Assembly (NCBI GenBank): GCA_947632705.1 | Contig: CANRQE010000001.1 | Span: forward strand, 58,746 to 122,745 | Origin: an uncultured Coprococcus sp. | GTDB lineage: Bacteria > Bacillota > Clostridia > Lachnospirales > Lachnospiraceae | Length of the DNA stretch: 64,000 nucleotides | Direction: 5' to 3' | Shown here: in pieces, positions 35,891-47,000 of the stretch | Numbering within the stretch: position 1 is the first letter of the stretch | How the letters are laid out: each line of letters starts with the position of its first letter | Position numbers and translations under genes: made by a program | Notes under the pieces: generated by a model | Told to the model about the DNA's origin: nothing | The model's input: the letters and a program-made list of their open reading frames with translations, nothing else | Databases searched by the model: none

Positions 35891-37733
35891 CTCCTCCGAA
35901 TTTTGCTGCTCCGCAGCCGGAACATTTCTGACGGCAGTTCGGGGTTACGATTCCTTTTTGTGCCCGTTCCCACTCTTTTACCAGAAATTCTCTGCTGACG
36001 CCGATATCTATAAAATCCCAAGGCAGGATTTCGTCTGTTTTCCGGGTCCGGTAGGTATAAAATCCTATCTCAATCCGGTGTTTCTTCAGGGCTTCTTCCC
36101 AGATTTCTTTTTTGAAATATTCATTCCATGCATCAAAAATCTGACCGGCCTGATAGACGTCATAGATGACGTCGCATAACCGACGGTCTCCTCTGGCAAG
36201 CAGTCCTTCCAAAATGGTAATATCCGCTTCATGATAAGAAAATTTCAGACTTTTATGATTCTTTTTCTGGCGGAACCGGTCTTTGACATAATAGGCGCGT
36301 TTCGTAAATTCTTCCGGCGTGATCATAGACGCCCATTGGAACGGCGTAAAGGGCTTTGGAACAAAATAGGATGCGGATGCAGTTACCGTCACTCTGCCAT
36401 CCCTGTCCTCTTTTGGAATATTTGCGAAATAAAGCTCGCTGATTTCTTCGGATATATCGGCAATTCCGGCAATATCCTCATAGGTTTCCGTTGGAAGTCC
36501 CATCATAAAATACAATTTGACCTTATTCCAGCCGCCCTGAAAGGCTTCCAAAGCTCCCTGAAAGATATCTTCCTTTGTCAGTCCCTTGTTGATTACATCC
36601 CGCAGCCGCTGTGTTCCTGCTTCCGGTGCAAATGTCAGGGAGCTTTTTTTGATATCCTGAATTTTCTGCATGACATTTAAGGAAAATGCATCAATCCGCA
36701 GGGACGGAAGGGAAATATTGACGTGCTGATGCTCCATTTTTTCAAGCAGACAGTCGGTCAGTTCAGGCAGACTTGTATAGTCGCTGGAGCTGAGAGAACT
36801 GAATGTAACTTCTTCCTGGCCGGTATTTGTCAGCATACTTTCTGCGTAGTGCTGCAGAATTTCCACATTTTTAGACCTTGTCGGCCTGTAAATCATACCG
36901 GCCTGACAGAACCGGCAGCCTCTGATGCATCCGCGCATGATTTCAAGAACCGCCCTGTCCTGTGTCACTTTTATAAACGGTACAACGGGCTTGTCCGGAT
37001 AACACACATCGGACAGTTCCATTACCACCTGTTTGACGATTTTTTCCGGTACCTCCATGTATTTTGGTCCGAAATCATGAATGGTGCCGTCCTCGTTATA
37101 GCAGACATCATACAATTCGGGAACATATAATCCCGGTATCTGTGATGCTGAAATCAAAAATTGTCTCTTGGTCATATCAGAATGCTTATACTGTTTATAT
37201 AACTCGATCAGATCGCCATATACGGTTTCTCCTTCACCGATGTAAAAAATATCGAAGAAATCTGCCAAAGGCTCCGGATTATAGGTACAAGGGCCTCCTC
37301 CGATAATGATGGGATCTCCTTTTTTTCTGTCCCTGCTTCTCACTGGAATCTGTGCCAGATCCAGTACCTGTAAAATATTGGTATAGCACATTTCATACTG
37401 GATGGTAATTCCGAGAAAATCAAAGCCTTTTAGCGGTTCCTGTGATTCTAATGCAAACAGTGGAATCCGCTTTTCCCGCATGATTTTGTCAAGATCCGGC
37501 CATGGGGAATACACCCTTTCACACCAGGTATCTTCTCTTTGGTTAAACATATCGTAAAGAATCTGGATACCAAGATGCGACATGCCAATCTCATAAACGT
37601 CCGGAAAACACATACAAAAACGGACATCTACCTTTGACTTATCCTTTATGACACTATTATATTCCCCGCCGATATATCTGGCGGGCTTTTCAATCTGCAT
37701 CAGAATCTGATCTGACAGAGCAAGCTTTCTCAT
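35871..37733 (-). CDS. TIGR03960 family B12-binding-domain radical SAM protein
   Basis: A 620-residue protein with an N-terminal cobalamin-binding-like Rossmann domain (about 50-190; FCMCFPDVYEIGMSHLG, IIIGGGPCTYNPEP), a radical SAM core with the CIRGCRFC iron-sulfur motif near residue 267, and a C-terminal cysteine cluster (CRQKCSGCG, then GGGVCFEA). The C-terminal cysteines suggest a second metal site. The reaction is unknown for the family. It overlaps its partner gene downstream. Confidence 0.92.
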   Translation of the reverse strand: MRKLALSDQILMQIEKPARYIGGEYNSVIKDKSKVDVRFCMCFPDVYEIGMSHLGIQILYDMFNQREDTWCERVYSPWPDLDKIMREKRIPLFALESQEPLKGFDFLGITIQYEMCYTNILQVLDLAQIPVRSRDRKKGDPIIIGGGPCTYNPEPLADFFDIFYIGEGETVYGDLIELYKQYKHSDMTKRQFLISASQIPGLYVPELYDVCYNEDGTIHDFGPKYMEVPEKIVKQVVMELSDVCYPDKPVVPFIKVTQDRAVLEIMRGCIRGCRFCQAGMIYRPTRSKNVEILQHYAESMLTNTGQEEVTFSSLSSSDYTSLPELTDCLLEKMEHQHVNISLPSLRIDAFSLNVMQKIQDIKKSSLTFAPEAGTQRLRDVINKGLTKEDIFQGALEAFQGGWNKVKLYFMMGLPTETYEDIAGIADISEEISELYFANIPKEDRDGRVTVTASASYFVPKPFTPFQWASMITPEEFTKRAYYVKDRFRQKKNHKSLKFSYHEADITILEGLLARGDRRLCDVIYDVYQAGQIFDAWNEYFKKEIWEEALKKHRIEIGFYTYRTRKTDEILPWDFIDIGVSREFLVKEWERAQKGIVTPNCRQKCSGCGAAKFGGGVCFEA

Positions 37734-37769
37734 ATTCTAATCCTTATTTTTTATATTAAAATCCGGTCA

Positions 37770-39134
37770 TTAATTTTTAAAGCTGTGTATCGGCGCCGGA
37801 ATTCTTCCGCCACGGTTGATAAAATTGTCGCAGGAGAACCGGTTGACCGGAATGATCGGTGCATATCCCAGTAATCCTCCGAATTCCGCACGATCTCCGA
37901 CTCCTTTTCCAATAACCGGAATCAATCTGACCGCTGTTGTTTTCTGATTGATCATGCCAAGCGCCATTTCATCCGCAATGATACCGGATATTGTAGTTGC
38001 CTTAGTATCACCCGGAATGGCAATCATATCCAGCCCTACTGAGCAGACACAGGTCATTGCCTCCAGCTTTTCCAGGGTCAGTGCACCTGCAGATACCGCA
38101 TCAATCATTCGCTGATCTTCACTGACAGGAATAAAAGCGCCGCTTAAGCCGCCCACATAAGAGGATGCCATAACTCCGCCTTTTTTGACCTGATCATTGA
38201 GCATAGCCAGAGCCGCCGTTGTGCCCGGCGCACCGGCATACTCCAGTCCGATTTCTTCCAGAATTTCCGCAACACTGTCTCCCACGGCCGGAGTAGGTGC
38301 AAGAGACAAATCTACGATACCAAATGGCACATGCAGCCGTTCAGACGCCTCTTTTGCGACCAGCTGACCGACTCTGGTAACCTTAAACGCCGTCTTTTTG
38401 ATGGTTTCACATAATACTTCAAAGTTCGCTCCCCGGACATTTTCCAGTGCCTGTTTTACAACGCCGGGGCCGCTGACGCCGACATTGATGATGCAGTCAG
38501 CTTCCGTCACGCCATGAAAAGCACCGGCCATAAACGGATTATCATCCGGTGCATTACAGAATACAACAAATTTGCAGCAGCCGATAGAATCCTGTTCCTT
38601 TGTCAGCTCTGCCGTTTGAAGAATCATTTCTCCAATCAGCTTTACGGCATCCATATTGATACCGGTTTTGGTGGAACCGACATTGACAGAACTGCAGACC
38701 TTCCCTGTGGTGGCAAGGGCTTCCGGAATGGAACGGATCAGCAGTTCATCTGCTTTTGTCATCCCCTTGCTTACCAGTGCGGAATAGCCGCCGATAAAAT
38801 TAACGCCTACTGCGTTTGCAGCGGCATCCAGAGTCTGTGCAAGCGTTACAAAATCGTCCGTACTGTGGCAGACGGAACCGCCAATCAAAGCAATCGGAGT
38901 AACGGATATCCGTTTATTTACAATCGGAATACCGTATTTTTTGGAAATATCGTTGCCGGTATGGACCAGATCCTTTGCATATCCGGTTATCTTATCATAT
39001 ATTTTTCTGCCGGTATCTTCAACGTCTGAGCCGATACAGTCAAGCAGACTGATTCCCATTGTAATGGTACGGACATCCAGATTCATTTTGCTGATCATGG
39101 CATTTGTCTCTAATACTTCATCTATACTTATCAT
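37770..39134 (-). CDS. PFL family protein (UPF0210/DUF711)
   Basis: A 454-residue cytoplasmic protein of the PFL (DUF711) family, structurally related to pyruvate formate-lyase-like barrels but without a glycyl-radical loop. Recognisable blocks include [47 protein letters not shown] and [17 protein letters not shown]. Function unknown. It is nearly always encoded with a small ACT protein, here 38 bp upstream. Confidence 0.92.
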   Translation of the reverse strand: MISIDEVLETNAMISKMNLDVRTITMGISLLDCIGSDVEDTGRKIYDKITGYAKDLVHTGNDISKKYGIPIVNKRISVTPIALIGGSVCHSTDDFVTLAQTLDAAANAVGVNFIGGYSALVSKGMTKADELLIRSIPEALATTGKVCSSVNVGSTKTGINMDAVKLIGEMILQTAELTKEQDSIGCCKFVVFCNAPDDNPFMAGAFHGVTEADCIINVGVSGPGVVKQALENVRGANFEVLCETIKKTAFKVTRVGQLVAKEASERLHVPFGIVDLSLAPTPAVGDSVAEILEEIGLEYAGAPGTTAALAMLNDQVKKGGVMASSYVGGLSGAFIPVSEDQRMIDAVSAGALTLEKLEAMTCVCSVGLDMIAIPGDTKATTISGIIADEMALGMINQKTTAVRLIPVIGKGVGDRAEFGGLLGYAPIIPVNRFSCDNFINRGGRIPAPIHSFKN

Positions 39135-39172
39135 GAAACTACCTCTTTTCTGATTTCTTCGGGAAATCCTGC

Positions 39173-39445
39173 TTATATTCTGTGCATCATTTCAAAAATC
39201 CGTTCGTGCTGAACCTGAATCTGAACACCGATTTCTTCTCCGATCTGTTTCAGTTCGGATGCAATCAGTTCGGTAGATTTTGGAGAAGCAGCCGTATCCA
39301 CAATCATCATCATATTAAAATACCCGCCTACAATTGTCTGGGCAATATCCAATATGTTAATATCGTTTCCTGCAAGATATACGCATACCTTTGCAATAAT
39401 TCCTACACTGTCTTTTCCTACAACTGTTATAATCCTTTTTTTCAT
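39173..39445 (-). CDS. ACT domain protein (UPF0237)
   Basis: A 90-residue stand-alone ACT domain ([20 protein letters not shown] ... MMIVDTA). It probably binds a small ligand such as an amino acid and regulates its PFL-family partner; both points are inferred from constant gene pairing. Confidence 0.92.
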   Translation of the reverse strand: MKKRIITVVGKDSVGIIAKVCVYLAGNDINILDIAQTIVGGYFNMMMIVDTAASPKSTELIASELKQIGEEIGVQIQVQHERIFEMMHRI

Positions 39446-39527
39446 TTTGATCCTCCGTTGTGTTATATAAGTATATTATGACTGTCATGACTGGTTTTGC
39501 AGTCAGTATCTGCATTCCGGCAGAAAT

Positions 39528-40325
39528 CTATGTGGATATGAGAATTCCGGGCTGATCCCGTTTTGCAACTGTCAGTCCGAATTCCCTGACATCCGAGGTA
39601 TATACATTATCATGAATTTCCAAACTGACAGTTTCATATGCCAGTTCTTCAAAATTGTTTTCCTTACTTAAATGTCCTAAGATTATGGCTTTGATATGGT
39701 CGTTTAAAAGACTTTTAATCAGCTGCCCGGCCCGCTCATTGGACAAATGTCCTTTGTTTCCAAGAATCCGTCGTTTCAGATAATAAGGATAAGTTCCCGC
39801 TTCCAGCATTCTGACATCATGATTTGCCTCAATCACCATAATATCCGAATTCCGCAGTTTGTCTACTATATAATCGTCAAAATTTCCGAGGTCGGTTGCA
39901 ATGGAAATTTTTTTGTCTCCGTCCTGCAGGCTGTAGCATACAGGGTCAGCGGCATCATGCCATACGGAAGAAGGCTCTACCGTTATATCGCCGACTGTAA
40001 AAGCCGTATCAGGCCGGATTTTTACAAATAAGCTGTCGTCAATCTCTCCGATGGAGGACAGCTTCTGCAGCTCTTTTGCACATGCTGCAGTAGTATAGAC
40101 CGGTATACTGTATTTCCTTGCAAGAACCCCCAGTCCTTTGATGTGGTCGCTGTGTTCATGTGTGATCAGTATACCGTTTAACTCGTCGGTTTTAATTCCC
40201 AGTCCGTTTAAGGAGGCTTCTATTCTTTTTCCGCTGATTCCGGCATCCACGAGCAGGTGTGTATGGTCATTCCCCACATAATAACAGTTCCCGCTGCTTC
40301 CGCTGGCAATACTGAGTATGTTCAT
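39528..40325 (-). CDS. MBL-fold hydrolase, YycJ/WalJ-like
   Basis: A 265-residue metallo-beta-lactamase-fold protein. The metal motif HEHSDH is at residues 56-61, with IATDLGNF and LGHLSKENN carrying later ligands, and an N-terminal SGSSGNCYYVG signature of the YycJ/WalJ group. That family has been linked to DNA repair and wall-sensor clusters; the walRK genes are not in this window, so the role here is less certain. Confidence 0.9.
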   Translation of the reverse strand: MNILSIASGSSGNCYYVGNDHTHLLVDAGISGKRIEASLNGLGIKTDELNGILITHEHSDHIKGLGVLARKYSIPVYTTAACAKELQKLSSIGEIDDSLFVKIRPDTAFTVGDITVEPSSVWHDAADPVCYSLQDGDKKISIATDLGNFDDYIVDKLRNSDIMVIEANHDVRMLEAGTYPYYLKRRILGNKGHLSNERAGQLIKSLLNDHIKAIILGHLSKENNFEELAYETVSLEIHDNVYTSDVREFGLTVAKRDQPGILIST

Positions 40326-40338
40326 AATTGTTCCATTT

Positions 40339-41757
40339 CTATCGTTTTTCCGGGAAATTCAGATTTCTGATAAACAGTTCCTCATAGCCTTCCGTATCTC
40401 CCAGCTGAATTGTCGTTGTCATTTGTTTTAATTTCTGTATAGCTTCTAAAAAATCCGGAACCGTCAGAGCCAGATGGGCGCCTGCAAGAGCCGTATTTCC
40501 GGAAATTGTAACTTTACTTTTGAAGCTTTCCGGTATCAGTCCCAGACAGACTGCATTTGCAATATTCAGATGAAACCCGAATGCTCCGGAGACATATACC
40601 TCCGTAACATCCGCTTCTGATAATCCGGCCTGCTTCAATAACATCAAAATACCGGAACAAATGGCTGATTTGGCGAGCTGAAAGCTTCGGATCAGTTCCA
40701 TATCAATCCGGATGTCAGGTCCCATGGATATTCCGGATGCAAAATAAGGATCTGCCAGAACGCCTTCGGCATTACACAGCTTTCGTTTCCGAAGCAGAGC
40801 CAGCATATCAAATACATTGCTGCCATGAATCCTTCTGCTCCTAAAGCAGCCCTCAAAGGCCGGACCGCAGGCAGTACTCGCCGCAAAGCCCCTGTCCTTG
40901 TTACATAAGAAAAGCTCTCCGTTTGTTCCCAGATCGATCAGCAGCCGATAGTTTTCATCTCTGTTTAAATGCAAAGCCGCCGCTCCTGCGGCAATATCCG
41001 AACCGATAAAAGCGCTGATATTCGGAAGTAAGAGCAGGTTTTCCATAAACAGTTCCTGTTTTTTTAGCATTTCACTGTCGCCTGCAAAAAAATCAGAGAA
41101 GCAAATCCGGATTGTATCCGGATTCTTAATCGTAAATGGATAGGAACCCAGATTTTCCGTCGTCAGACCGGCTGCGATTGCAGTCATGGCTGTATTACCG
41201 GCAATCGTACAGGCTTCTATCCGCCCGCCAATCTCCGGATGCAGGGATAACAGATCCAGAAACAGAGAAGCAAAATTTTTCCGTACCATCGCACGGAGTT
41301 TGAGGAGACCTTCCGGACTGGCACCCGTCCGTATTCTGGATATCACATCGGCGCCATATACTGTCTGAGAATTTATGGTGCTTTTTGTATCCATGGTTTT
41401 GCCGTCGGCCAGGTTTACAAGCTCTGCCGCTATGGTGGTGGTTCCAAGATCTATGGCAAAGCCGTAGCCGGTTCCTTTTGCGGCATCCGGTTTATGAATC
41501 TGGTAGTCCGTCAATATAGAGGCGGCATTTGCGTTCAACGAAGAATCAATATGGATTTCCATGTCTTCTGATACGGTATATTGACAGCTTTTTACGGTTT
41601 TTCCCGTGTTTTTGATGAAAACGCTGCATGCCCTGCATCTTCCGGTTCCGCCGCAGTTTCCGGGAAACAGATATCCATGGCTGCATAACACCCAAAACAG
41701 GTTATCGCCTTTCTTACAATATATGGTTGTTTCTTCATTGATCAGAATTCGAAGCAT
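40339..41757 (-). CDS. ASKHA-domain [2Fe-2S] protein, RACo-like corrinoid activator
   Basis: A 472-residue protein. The N-terminal ferredoxin-like domain has Cys35, Cys41, Cys44 and Cys58, fitting one [2Fe-2S] cluster (GNCGGTGRCRAC). The rest is an ASKHA ATPase-like domain (DLGTTTIAAELVNL, IAGNTAMTAI, LLIDLGTNGELFLC) of the DUF4445/RACo family, which reactivates oxidised corrinoid proteins by ATP-driven reduction. No corrinoid methyltransferase is adjacent; the nearest corrinoid gene is the fragment at the window's end. It lies 2 bp downstream of ilvA. Confidence 0.88.
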   Translation of the reverse strand: MLRILINEETTIYCKKGDNLFWVLCSHGYLFPGNCGGTGRCRACSVFIKNTGKTVKSCQYTVSEDMEIHIDSSLNANAASILTDYQIHKPDAAKGTGYGFAIDLGTTTIAAELVNLADGKTMDTKSTINSQTVYGADVISRIRTGASPEGLLKLRAMVRKNFASLFLDLLSLHPEIGGRIEACTIAGNTAMTAIAAGLTTENLGSYPFTIKNPDTIRICFSDFFAGDSEMLKKQELFMENLLLLPNISAFIGSDIAAGAAALHLNRDENYRLLIDLGTNGELFLCNKDRGFAASTACGPAFEGCFRSRRIHGSNVFDMLALLRKRKLCNAEGVLADPYFASGISMGPDIRIDMELIRSFQLAKSAICSGILMLLKQAGLSEADVTEVYVSGAFGFHLNIANAVCLGLIPESFKSKVTISGNTALAGAHLALTVPDFLEAIQKLKQMTTTIQLGDTEGYEELFIRNLNFPEKR

Positions 41758-41758
41758 G

Positions 41759-42988
41759 TTAATTATAGATACCCTTTGTCATCTTTTCTTTCGGCCTGTA
41801 GCCGTTTTCTGCAAGTGCATTCATGATCAGTTGTTTGTGTTCAGGACCAAATGCCTCCATTGTGATTACAAGCTCTACGGCAGAATTTCTGTTAATGGAT
41901 ACAAACTGATTATGTTCCAGTTTAATAATATTTCCCTGTAATTCCGCAATAATCTCAGAAATATGCATCAAAGCGCCCGGTTTGTCCGGTAACAGGGTTG
42001 AAACAGTAAAAATTCTGCTTCTGGCAATCAGACCGTGCTGTACAATAGAAGCAAAGGTAATCATATCCATATTGCCTCCGCTTAAAATACTGACAACTTT
42101 TGCACCCTTGACATTCAGATGTTTTAACGCAGCAACCGTCAAAAGACCGGAGTTTTCAACCAGCATTTTGTGATTTTCCAGCATATCCAGGAATGCAACA
42201 ATCAGTTCGTTGTCCTCCACGGTGATGATACCATCCAGATTTTTCTGAATATAAGGGAAAATCTTTGTCCCCGGAGTCTTTACGGCCGTGCCGTCCGCAA
42301 TCGTTTCCACCATAGGGAGGGTCGTGACCTTTTTATTTTTCAAAGAAACCTGCATGCAGTTTGCACCGGCCGGCTCTACGCCAATCACCTTAATATTCGG
42401 ATTCATCATTTTGGCAAGCGTGGAAACTCCGGTTGCAAGGCCGCCTCCGCCAATCGGAACAAGAATATAATCTACAAACGGTAATTCTTTTATAATTTCC
42501 ATTGCGACGGAACCCTGTCCGGTTGCAACATCCAGATCGTCAAACGGGTGAATAAAGGTATATCCTTTATCTGCTGCAAGCTCCAATGCATAGGCGCAGG
42601 ATTCATCATAGATATCACCATACAGAATGACCTCTGCACCATAGGATTTGGTCCGGTTTACCTTGATTAACGGGGTGGAGGAAGGCATGACAATGGTTGC
42701 TTTTACACCATACACCTTTGCTGCATAAGCGACGCCCTGTGCATGGTTTCCGGCAGAAGCTGTAATCAGTCCCTTTTTCCGTTCTTCATCACTTAACGTG
42801 CTGATCTTGTAATAGGCGCCTCTGATTTTATAGGCTCCGGTCAGCTGAAGGTTTTCCGGCTTGAAGAATACCTTGTTTCCTGTCTGATTGCTGAAATATT
42901 CACTTTCAATCAGCTTTGTGGAAAGTACAACCTTACTGATGATCTCATATGCTTCTTCAAATTTTTCAAGTGTTAATTCCTCTGACAT
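41759..42988 (-). CDS. ilvA: threonine ammonia-lyase
   Basis: PLP enzyme that deaminates threonine to 2-oxobutanoate, first step to isoleucine. The PLP lysine is in LTGAYKIRGAYY; the phosphate loop is GGGGLATG; a C-terminal ACT domain (about 330-405) suggests allosteric control. At 409 residues it is the shorter TdcB/clostridial IlvA type. ATG 42988 is preferred, 11 bp after GGAG; ATG 42997 is too close to that site. It lies downstream of ftsY, away from ilvC and ilvN at 58-59.7 kb. Confidence 0.93.
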   Translation of the reverse strand: MSEELTLEKFEEAYEIISKVVLSTKLIESEYFSNQTGNKVFFKPENLQLTGAYKIRGAYYKISTLSDEERKKGLITASAGNHAQGVAYAAKVYGVKATIVMPSSTPLIKVNRTKSYGAEVILYGDIYDESCAYALELAADKGYTFIHPFDDLDVATGQGSVAMEIIKELPFVDYILVPIGGGGLATGVSTLAKMMNPNIKVIGVEPAGANCMQVSLKNKKVTTLPMVETIADGTAVKTPGTKIFPYIQKNLDGIITVEDNELIVAFLDMLENHKMLVENSGLLTVAALKHLNVKGAKVVSILSGGNMDMITFASIVQHGLIARSRIFTVSTLLPDKPGALMHISEIIAELQGNIIKLEHNQFVSINRNSAVELVITMEAFGPEHKQLIMNALAENGYRPKEKMTKGIYN

Positions 42989-43026
42989 AATTATCATAGC
43001 TCCTTTATATGGATTGTTTTTCTTCT

Positions 43027-43992
43027 TTACTCTTCTATCAGGATATCCAGTTCCGATCTGTCTTCATCAAAATCTGCAAATAATGCATCCACATATGCAG
43101 ATGGGTTAAATCTTTGTAAATCGTCAATTTTTTCCCCGATTCCGATAAATTTAACCGGAACATTCAGCTCTGCCTGGATTGCAATGGCAATACCACCTTT
43201 TGCCGTACCGTCAAGCTTTGTAATTACAATCCCGTCGATTTCCGTAACATTGCTGAATTGTCTTGCCTGTTCTAACGCATTCTGGCCCGTTGTACCGTCG
43301 AGTACAATCAGCGCTTCCACATTAGCCTCCGGATAATCTCTGGATATAATCCGTCTCATTTTTGCAAGCTCATCCATCAGATTCTTTTTGTTGTGCAGAC
43401 GGCCTGCCGTATCAATCAGAAGAATGTCCGTATTCCGTGCCTTGGCAGCAGAAACCGCATCATATACCACTGCGGAAGGATCAGCGCCTTCCTTATGAGA
43501 AATCAGATCCACCTGAGCCCTGTCAGCCCATGTCTTCAGCTGATCGATAGCAGCTGCACGGAAGGTATCTGCCGCAGCAATCAGAACTTTTTTTCCGGCC
43601 TTTTTATATTGTGCGGCCATCTTACCAATGGTAGTGGTCTTACCGACGCCATTGACGCCGATGACAAGCACCACCGATGTCTGTTGCTCAAAATCATAGG
43701 CGCTTTCATCCACCATCATCTGATCTCTGATAATATTGACGATCAGTTCTTTGCAGGCGGCCGGTTCCTTGATCTTTGCCTCTTTTACACGCGCTTTCAG
43801 ATTTTCAATGACTTTTTCTGTTGTCTCATACCCCATATCTGCCATAATAAAGGTCTCTTCCAGTTCCTCATAGAAATCGTCGTCAATATGGGATGCACCA
43901 AAGACAGAGGAAAAGCTGTTAACAATGTTATTTCTGGTTTTACTGAGTCCCTCTTTTAATTTTTTAAAAAACCCTTTTTTTTCTTCTGACAT
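43027..43992 (-). CDS. ftsY: signal recognition particle receptor FtsY
   Basis: SRP GTPase that docks translating ribosomes to the translocon. The 321-residue protein is an N domain plus G domain: G1 GVNGVGKTTTIGKMA, DTAGRLHNK, TKLDGTAKGG. The acidic A domain of E. coli FtsY is absent, as in most Firmicutes; a short basic start (KKGFFKKLKEGLSK) likely binds membrane. AGGAGG precedes the ATG. Follows smc by 37 bp. Confidence 0.97.
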   Translation of the reverse strand: MSEEKKGFFKKLKEGLSKTRNNIVNSFSSVFGASHIDDDFYEELEETFIMADMGYETTEKVIENLKARVKEAKIKEPAACKELIVNIIRDQMMVDESAYDFEQQTSVVLVIGVNGVGKTTTIGKMAAQYKKAGKKVLIAAADTFRAAAIDQLKTWADRAQVDLISHKEGADPSAVVYDAVSAAKARNTDILLIDTAGRLHNKKNLMDELAKMRRIISRDYPEANVEALIVLDGTTGQNALEQARQFSNVTEIDGIVITKLDGTAKGGIAIAIQAELNVPVKFIGIGEKIDDLQRFNPSAYVDALFADFDEDRSELDILIEE

Positions 43993-44029
43993 ATGTACTG
44001 CCTCCTGTTTTTATGTCTTTTTTGCCTGT

Positions 44030-47000
44030 TCAGGCATCAAGGTCATTTTCAATCAGATTGACGGAAACCAATGTGGAAACACCCTTTTCCTGCATCGTAA
44101 TGCCATAGAGGATATCTGCCGCTTCCATGGTACCTTTCCGGTGCGAGATAACAATAAACTGGGTTTCCTTTGTCAGTCTGTGCAGATATCTGGCAAACCG
44201 TTTTACATTTGAATCATCTAACGCCGCTTCAATCTCATCCAGAAGACAAAACGGGGACGGTTTCAGACTCTGTATTGCAAATAATAAGGCTATGGCAGTC
44301 AGGGATTTTTCTCCGCCGGATAACTGCATCATGTTCTGCAGCTTCTTTCCCGGCGGCTGTGCAATAATGCGGATACCGGTCTCCAGCAGATTGCTGTCGT
44401 CAACCAGCTCCAACGCACCCATACCACCACCGAATAATTCTTTGAAAACCTTATCAAACATATACTGTATTTCTTTAAACTTGTCGGCAAATTGCTGCTG
44501 CATTGCCTGTTCCAGCTCTGCAATGACACCCAGAAGATTATTCTCTGCCGCAACAATATCATCATGCTGTGTTTTTAGGAACTCATACCGTTTGGATACC
44601 TCTTTGTAATCCTCTATGGCATTGACATTGACATCTCCAAGTGCCTTGATCTTCCCTCTGAGAGCCGCAATTTCTTTTTTTAATGCAGAAAGGTCTGTCA
44701 GTGCTTCATCTTTTAACGGCTGGCTGTTGTTAAAGGTAAGCTCATATTCCTCCCACATATAGTTGGAAAGACTGTCTGATTTTTCTGTATTCTTTTCTAT
44801 AGAAGCATTTAACTTAAATAGTGCTCTTTCAAGTCCTGTGATCTTTTCATTCAATTCCTCTCTTTTGGCGAAAAATTCTTTATGGCCGGCATTTAACGCT
44901 TCCCTCTTTTCGGTCATCTCGGAAAGCTCGGTATCTGCCGTTTCCATATTTTGAACAGTAAGCTCAATATGCTTCCTGATTTCATCAATCTTCAGGCGCA
45001 GGGAGGCCATTTCCTGATTGGATTTGGTCATCTGCGATGTATATCTGTCAAGTTCGGTATTCAGATTTTCCTTTTCCTGCCTTATTCTTCTGATATTTTC
45101 TGACAAAAAGTCATATTTCTGTTTGATTGTATTGAAATCAATCAACAGGGCAGACACCTGTTCACCGGTCTTGGTATAGTTTTCTTTTTCTTCTTCCAGC
45201 GCCTGTTCCAGATCGGTAATCCGGTCTTCACAGATTTTCTTTGCATTTTCATGCTGCTGGGTGCTGTCCGCCAGATGCTCTTTATTCCGGTTGATGTCCT
45301 GAATCTGATGATTCAGCTCATTCATTTCTTTCTGGATGGAAGCAAATACTCCGGCAGTTTCTGACAGCTTTGCCGATACCTGTTCAATATTTAAGGTCAA
45401 TGTATTTTTTTGCAGATATGATTCCTGCAGCGCCGCATTCAACCGGTCAATCTGTTCCCGCAGATATTCCCGTTCCGTTTTTAATTCTTCGTCCAGTTTA
45501 CCGGCATCCAGGGCGGTTGTATTTAACTGCTTCATTTCCTGCTTTAATTCATCCAGTTCCCGTTTTCTTCCCAAAAGATTGCTGGCATTACGGAAAGCAC
45601 CGCCTGTTATGGCTCCGCCCGGATTAATCAGTTCGCCTTCAACTGTCACCAGGCGCAGCGTCTGGTGATATTTTCCTGCAACGGCCAATGCATTGTCAAT
45701 GTGATCCAGCACAACAATCCTTCCAAGCAGGTTTTTCACCAATGCATCATATTTCGAATCAGCGGTAATCAGGTCAGATGCAAGGCCAATGACGCCCTTT
45801 TCCTTTAGGACATCCCGGTTTATCTGTCCCCGGTCCGTAATCGTATTCAACGGCAGGAAGGTGGCACGTCCAAGCTTTCTGCTTTTTAGATATTGTATCA
45901 TTTTTTTTGCCGTAGCATCATCTTCTGTTACAATATTCTGTATACTTCCGCCTAATGCAGTTTCAACGGCAATCTCATATTTTTTATTGACGGATAAGAT
46001 ATCCGCAACAACGCCAATGATACCCGGTTCCTGCTCTTTTTGTTCCATGACGCGCCTGATACTGTTGCCGTAACCGTCATAACGCTCCGTAATATTACGA
46101 AGCGCTTCTATTTTGGAGCGGATGGCGGACAACGCCTCATTGGTGTTGTGAATCAGTTCACGGTTAGCCTTATTTTTTGTCTGGTTATCCGCAAGCTTTT
46201 GTTCAGCTTCCTTTAATTCAGCAGACAGATCTGTAATTGTCTGCTCTGATAAAGCAAGTTCGGAATTCAATGCATCATACTCCTTCCTGTCATTGCTGTC
46301 ATCACTTTTAAATTGAAGGAATCTTTGATTCAGCTGGGTTTTTCTGAGATTGATGTTTTCCAGCATGGCATCGTATCTTCCGACCTTCGCCTTTAAGGAA
46401 CCGCTTTCATTGATGGATTCAATAATATTGGTCTTACATTCTTCTATTTCATCCTGATAACTCTGAATTTGTGCATTTGCTCTTTCACTTTTTTCCTTTG
46501 CCTCATCCAGAGCCTTTGTTACAGCGTCCTGCTCTGTTTTCAGAGTTGTCTGCTTCTCATAATAATCCTGTAGCTCTTTGTCATTGTCAGAAATCTGTTT
46601 TTTAATACGCTCTGACTGTTCCTGTGTATGGGTATCATTCGTTTCCAGCGCAAGAATCTGCTGGTTCATGACATTGATTTCACCTTCAGAACGCTCTTTT
46701 GCCAGACCGTATTCATGAATCTTGTTTTTCAGGGTATCAATGGTCTGATTAAATGTTTCAATACTCTTTTCAATCTGTTCATATTCTTCTCTGGTCTGGT
46801 CGTAAATCTGCTTATTTTCTTCAATATCGTCATTTAAGATCTGTTGATTTTTAACATCCTTTTCCATGACCCGCCGCAGCTGCTCCATCTCAAGGAGAAA
46901 GGCGTTGACATCCAGTTTTTTCAGTTCATCCTTAAAAGCCAGATATTTTCTTGCCGTTTCAGATTGTGCCTGTAACGGACCGACCTGTTTTTCCAGCTCG

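Noticed and set aside
43393..43959. 188-codon plus-strand open frame
   Set aside because: Shadow of ftsY with no start signal and an implausible composition.
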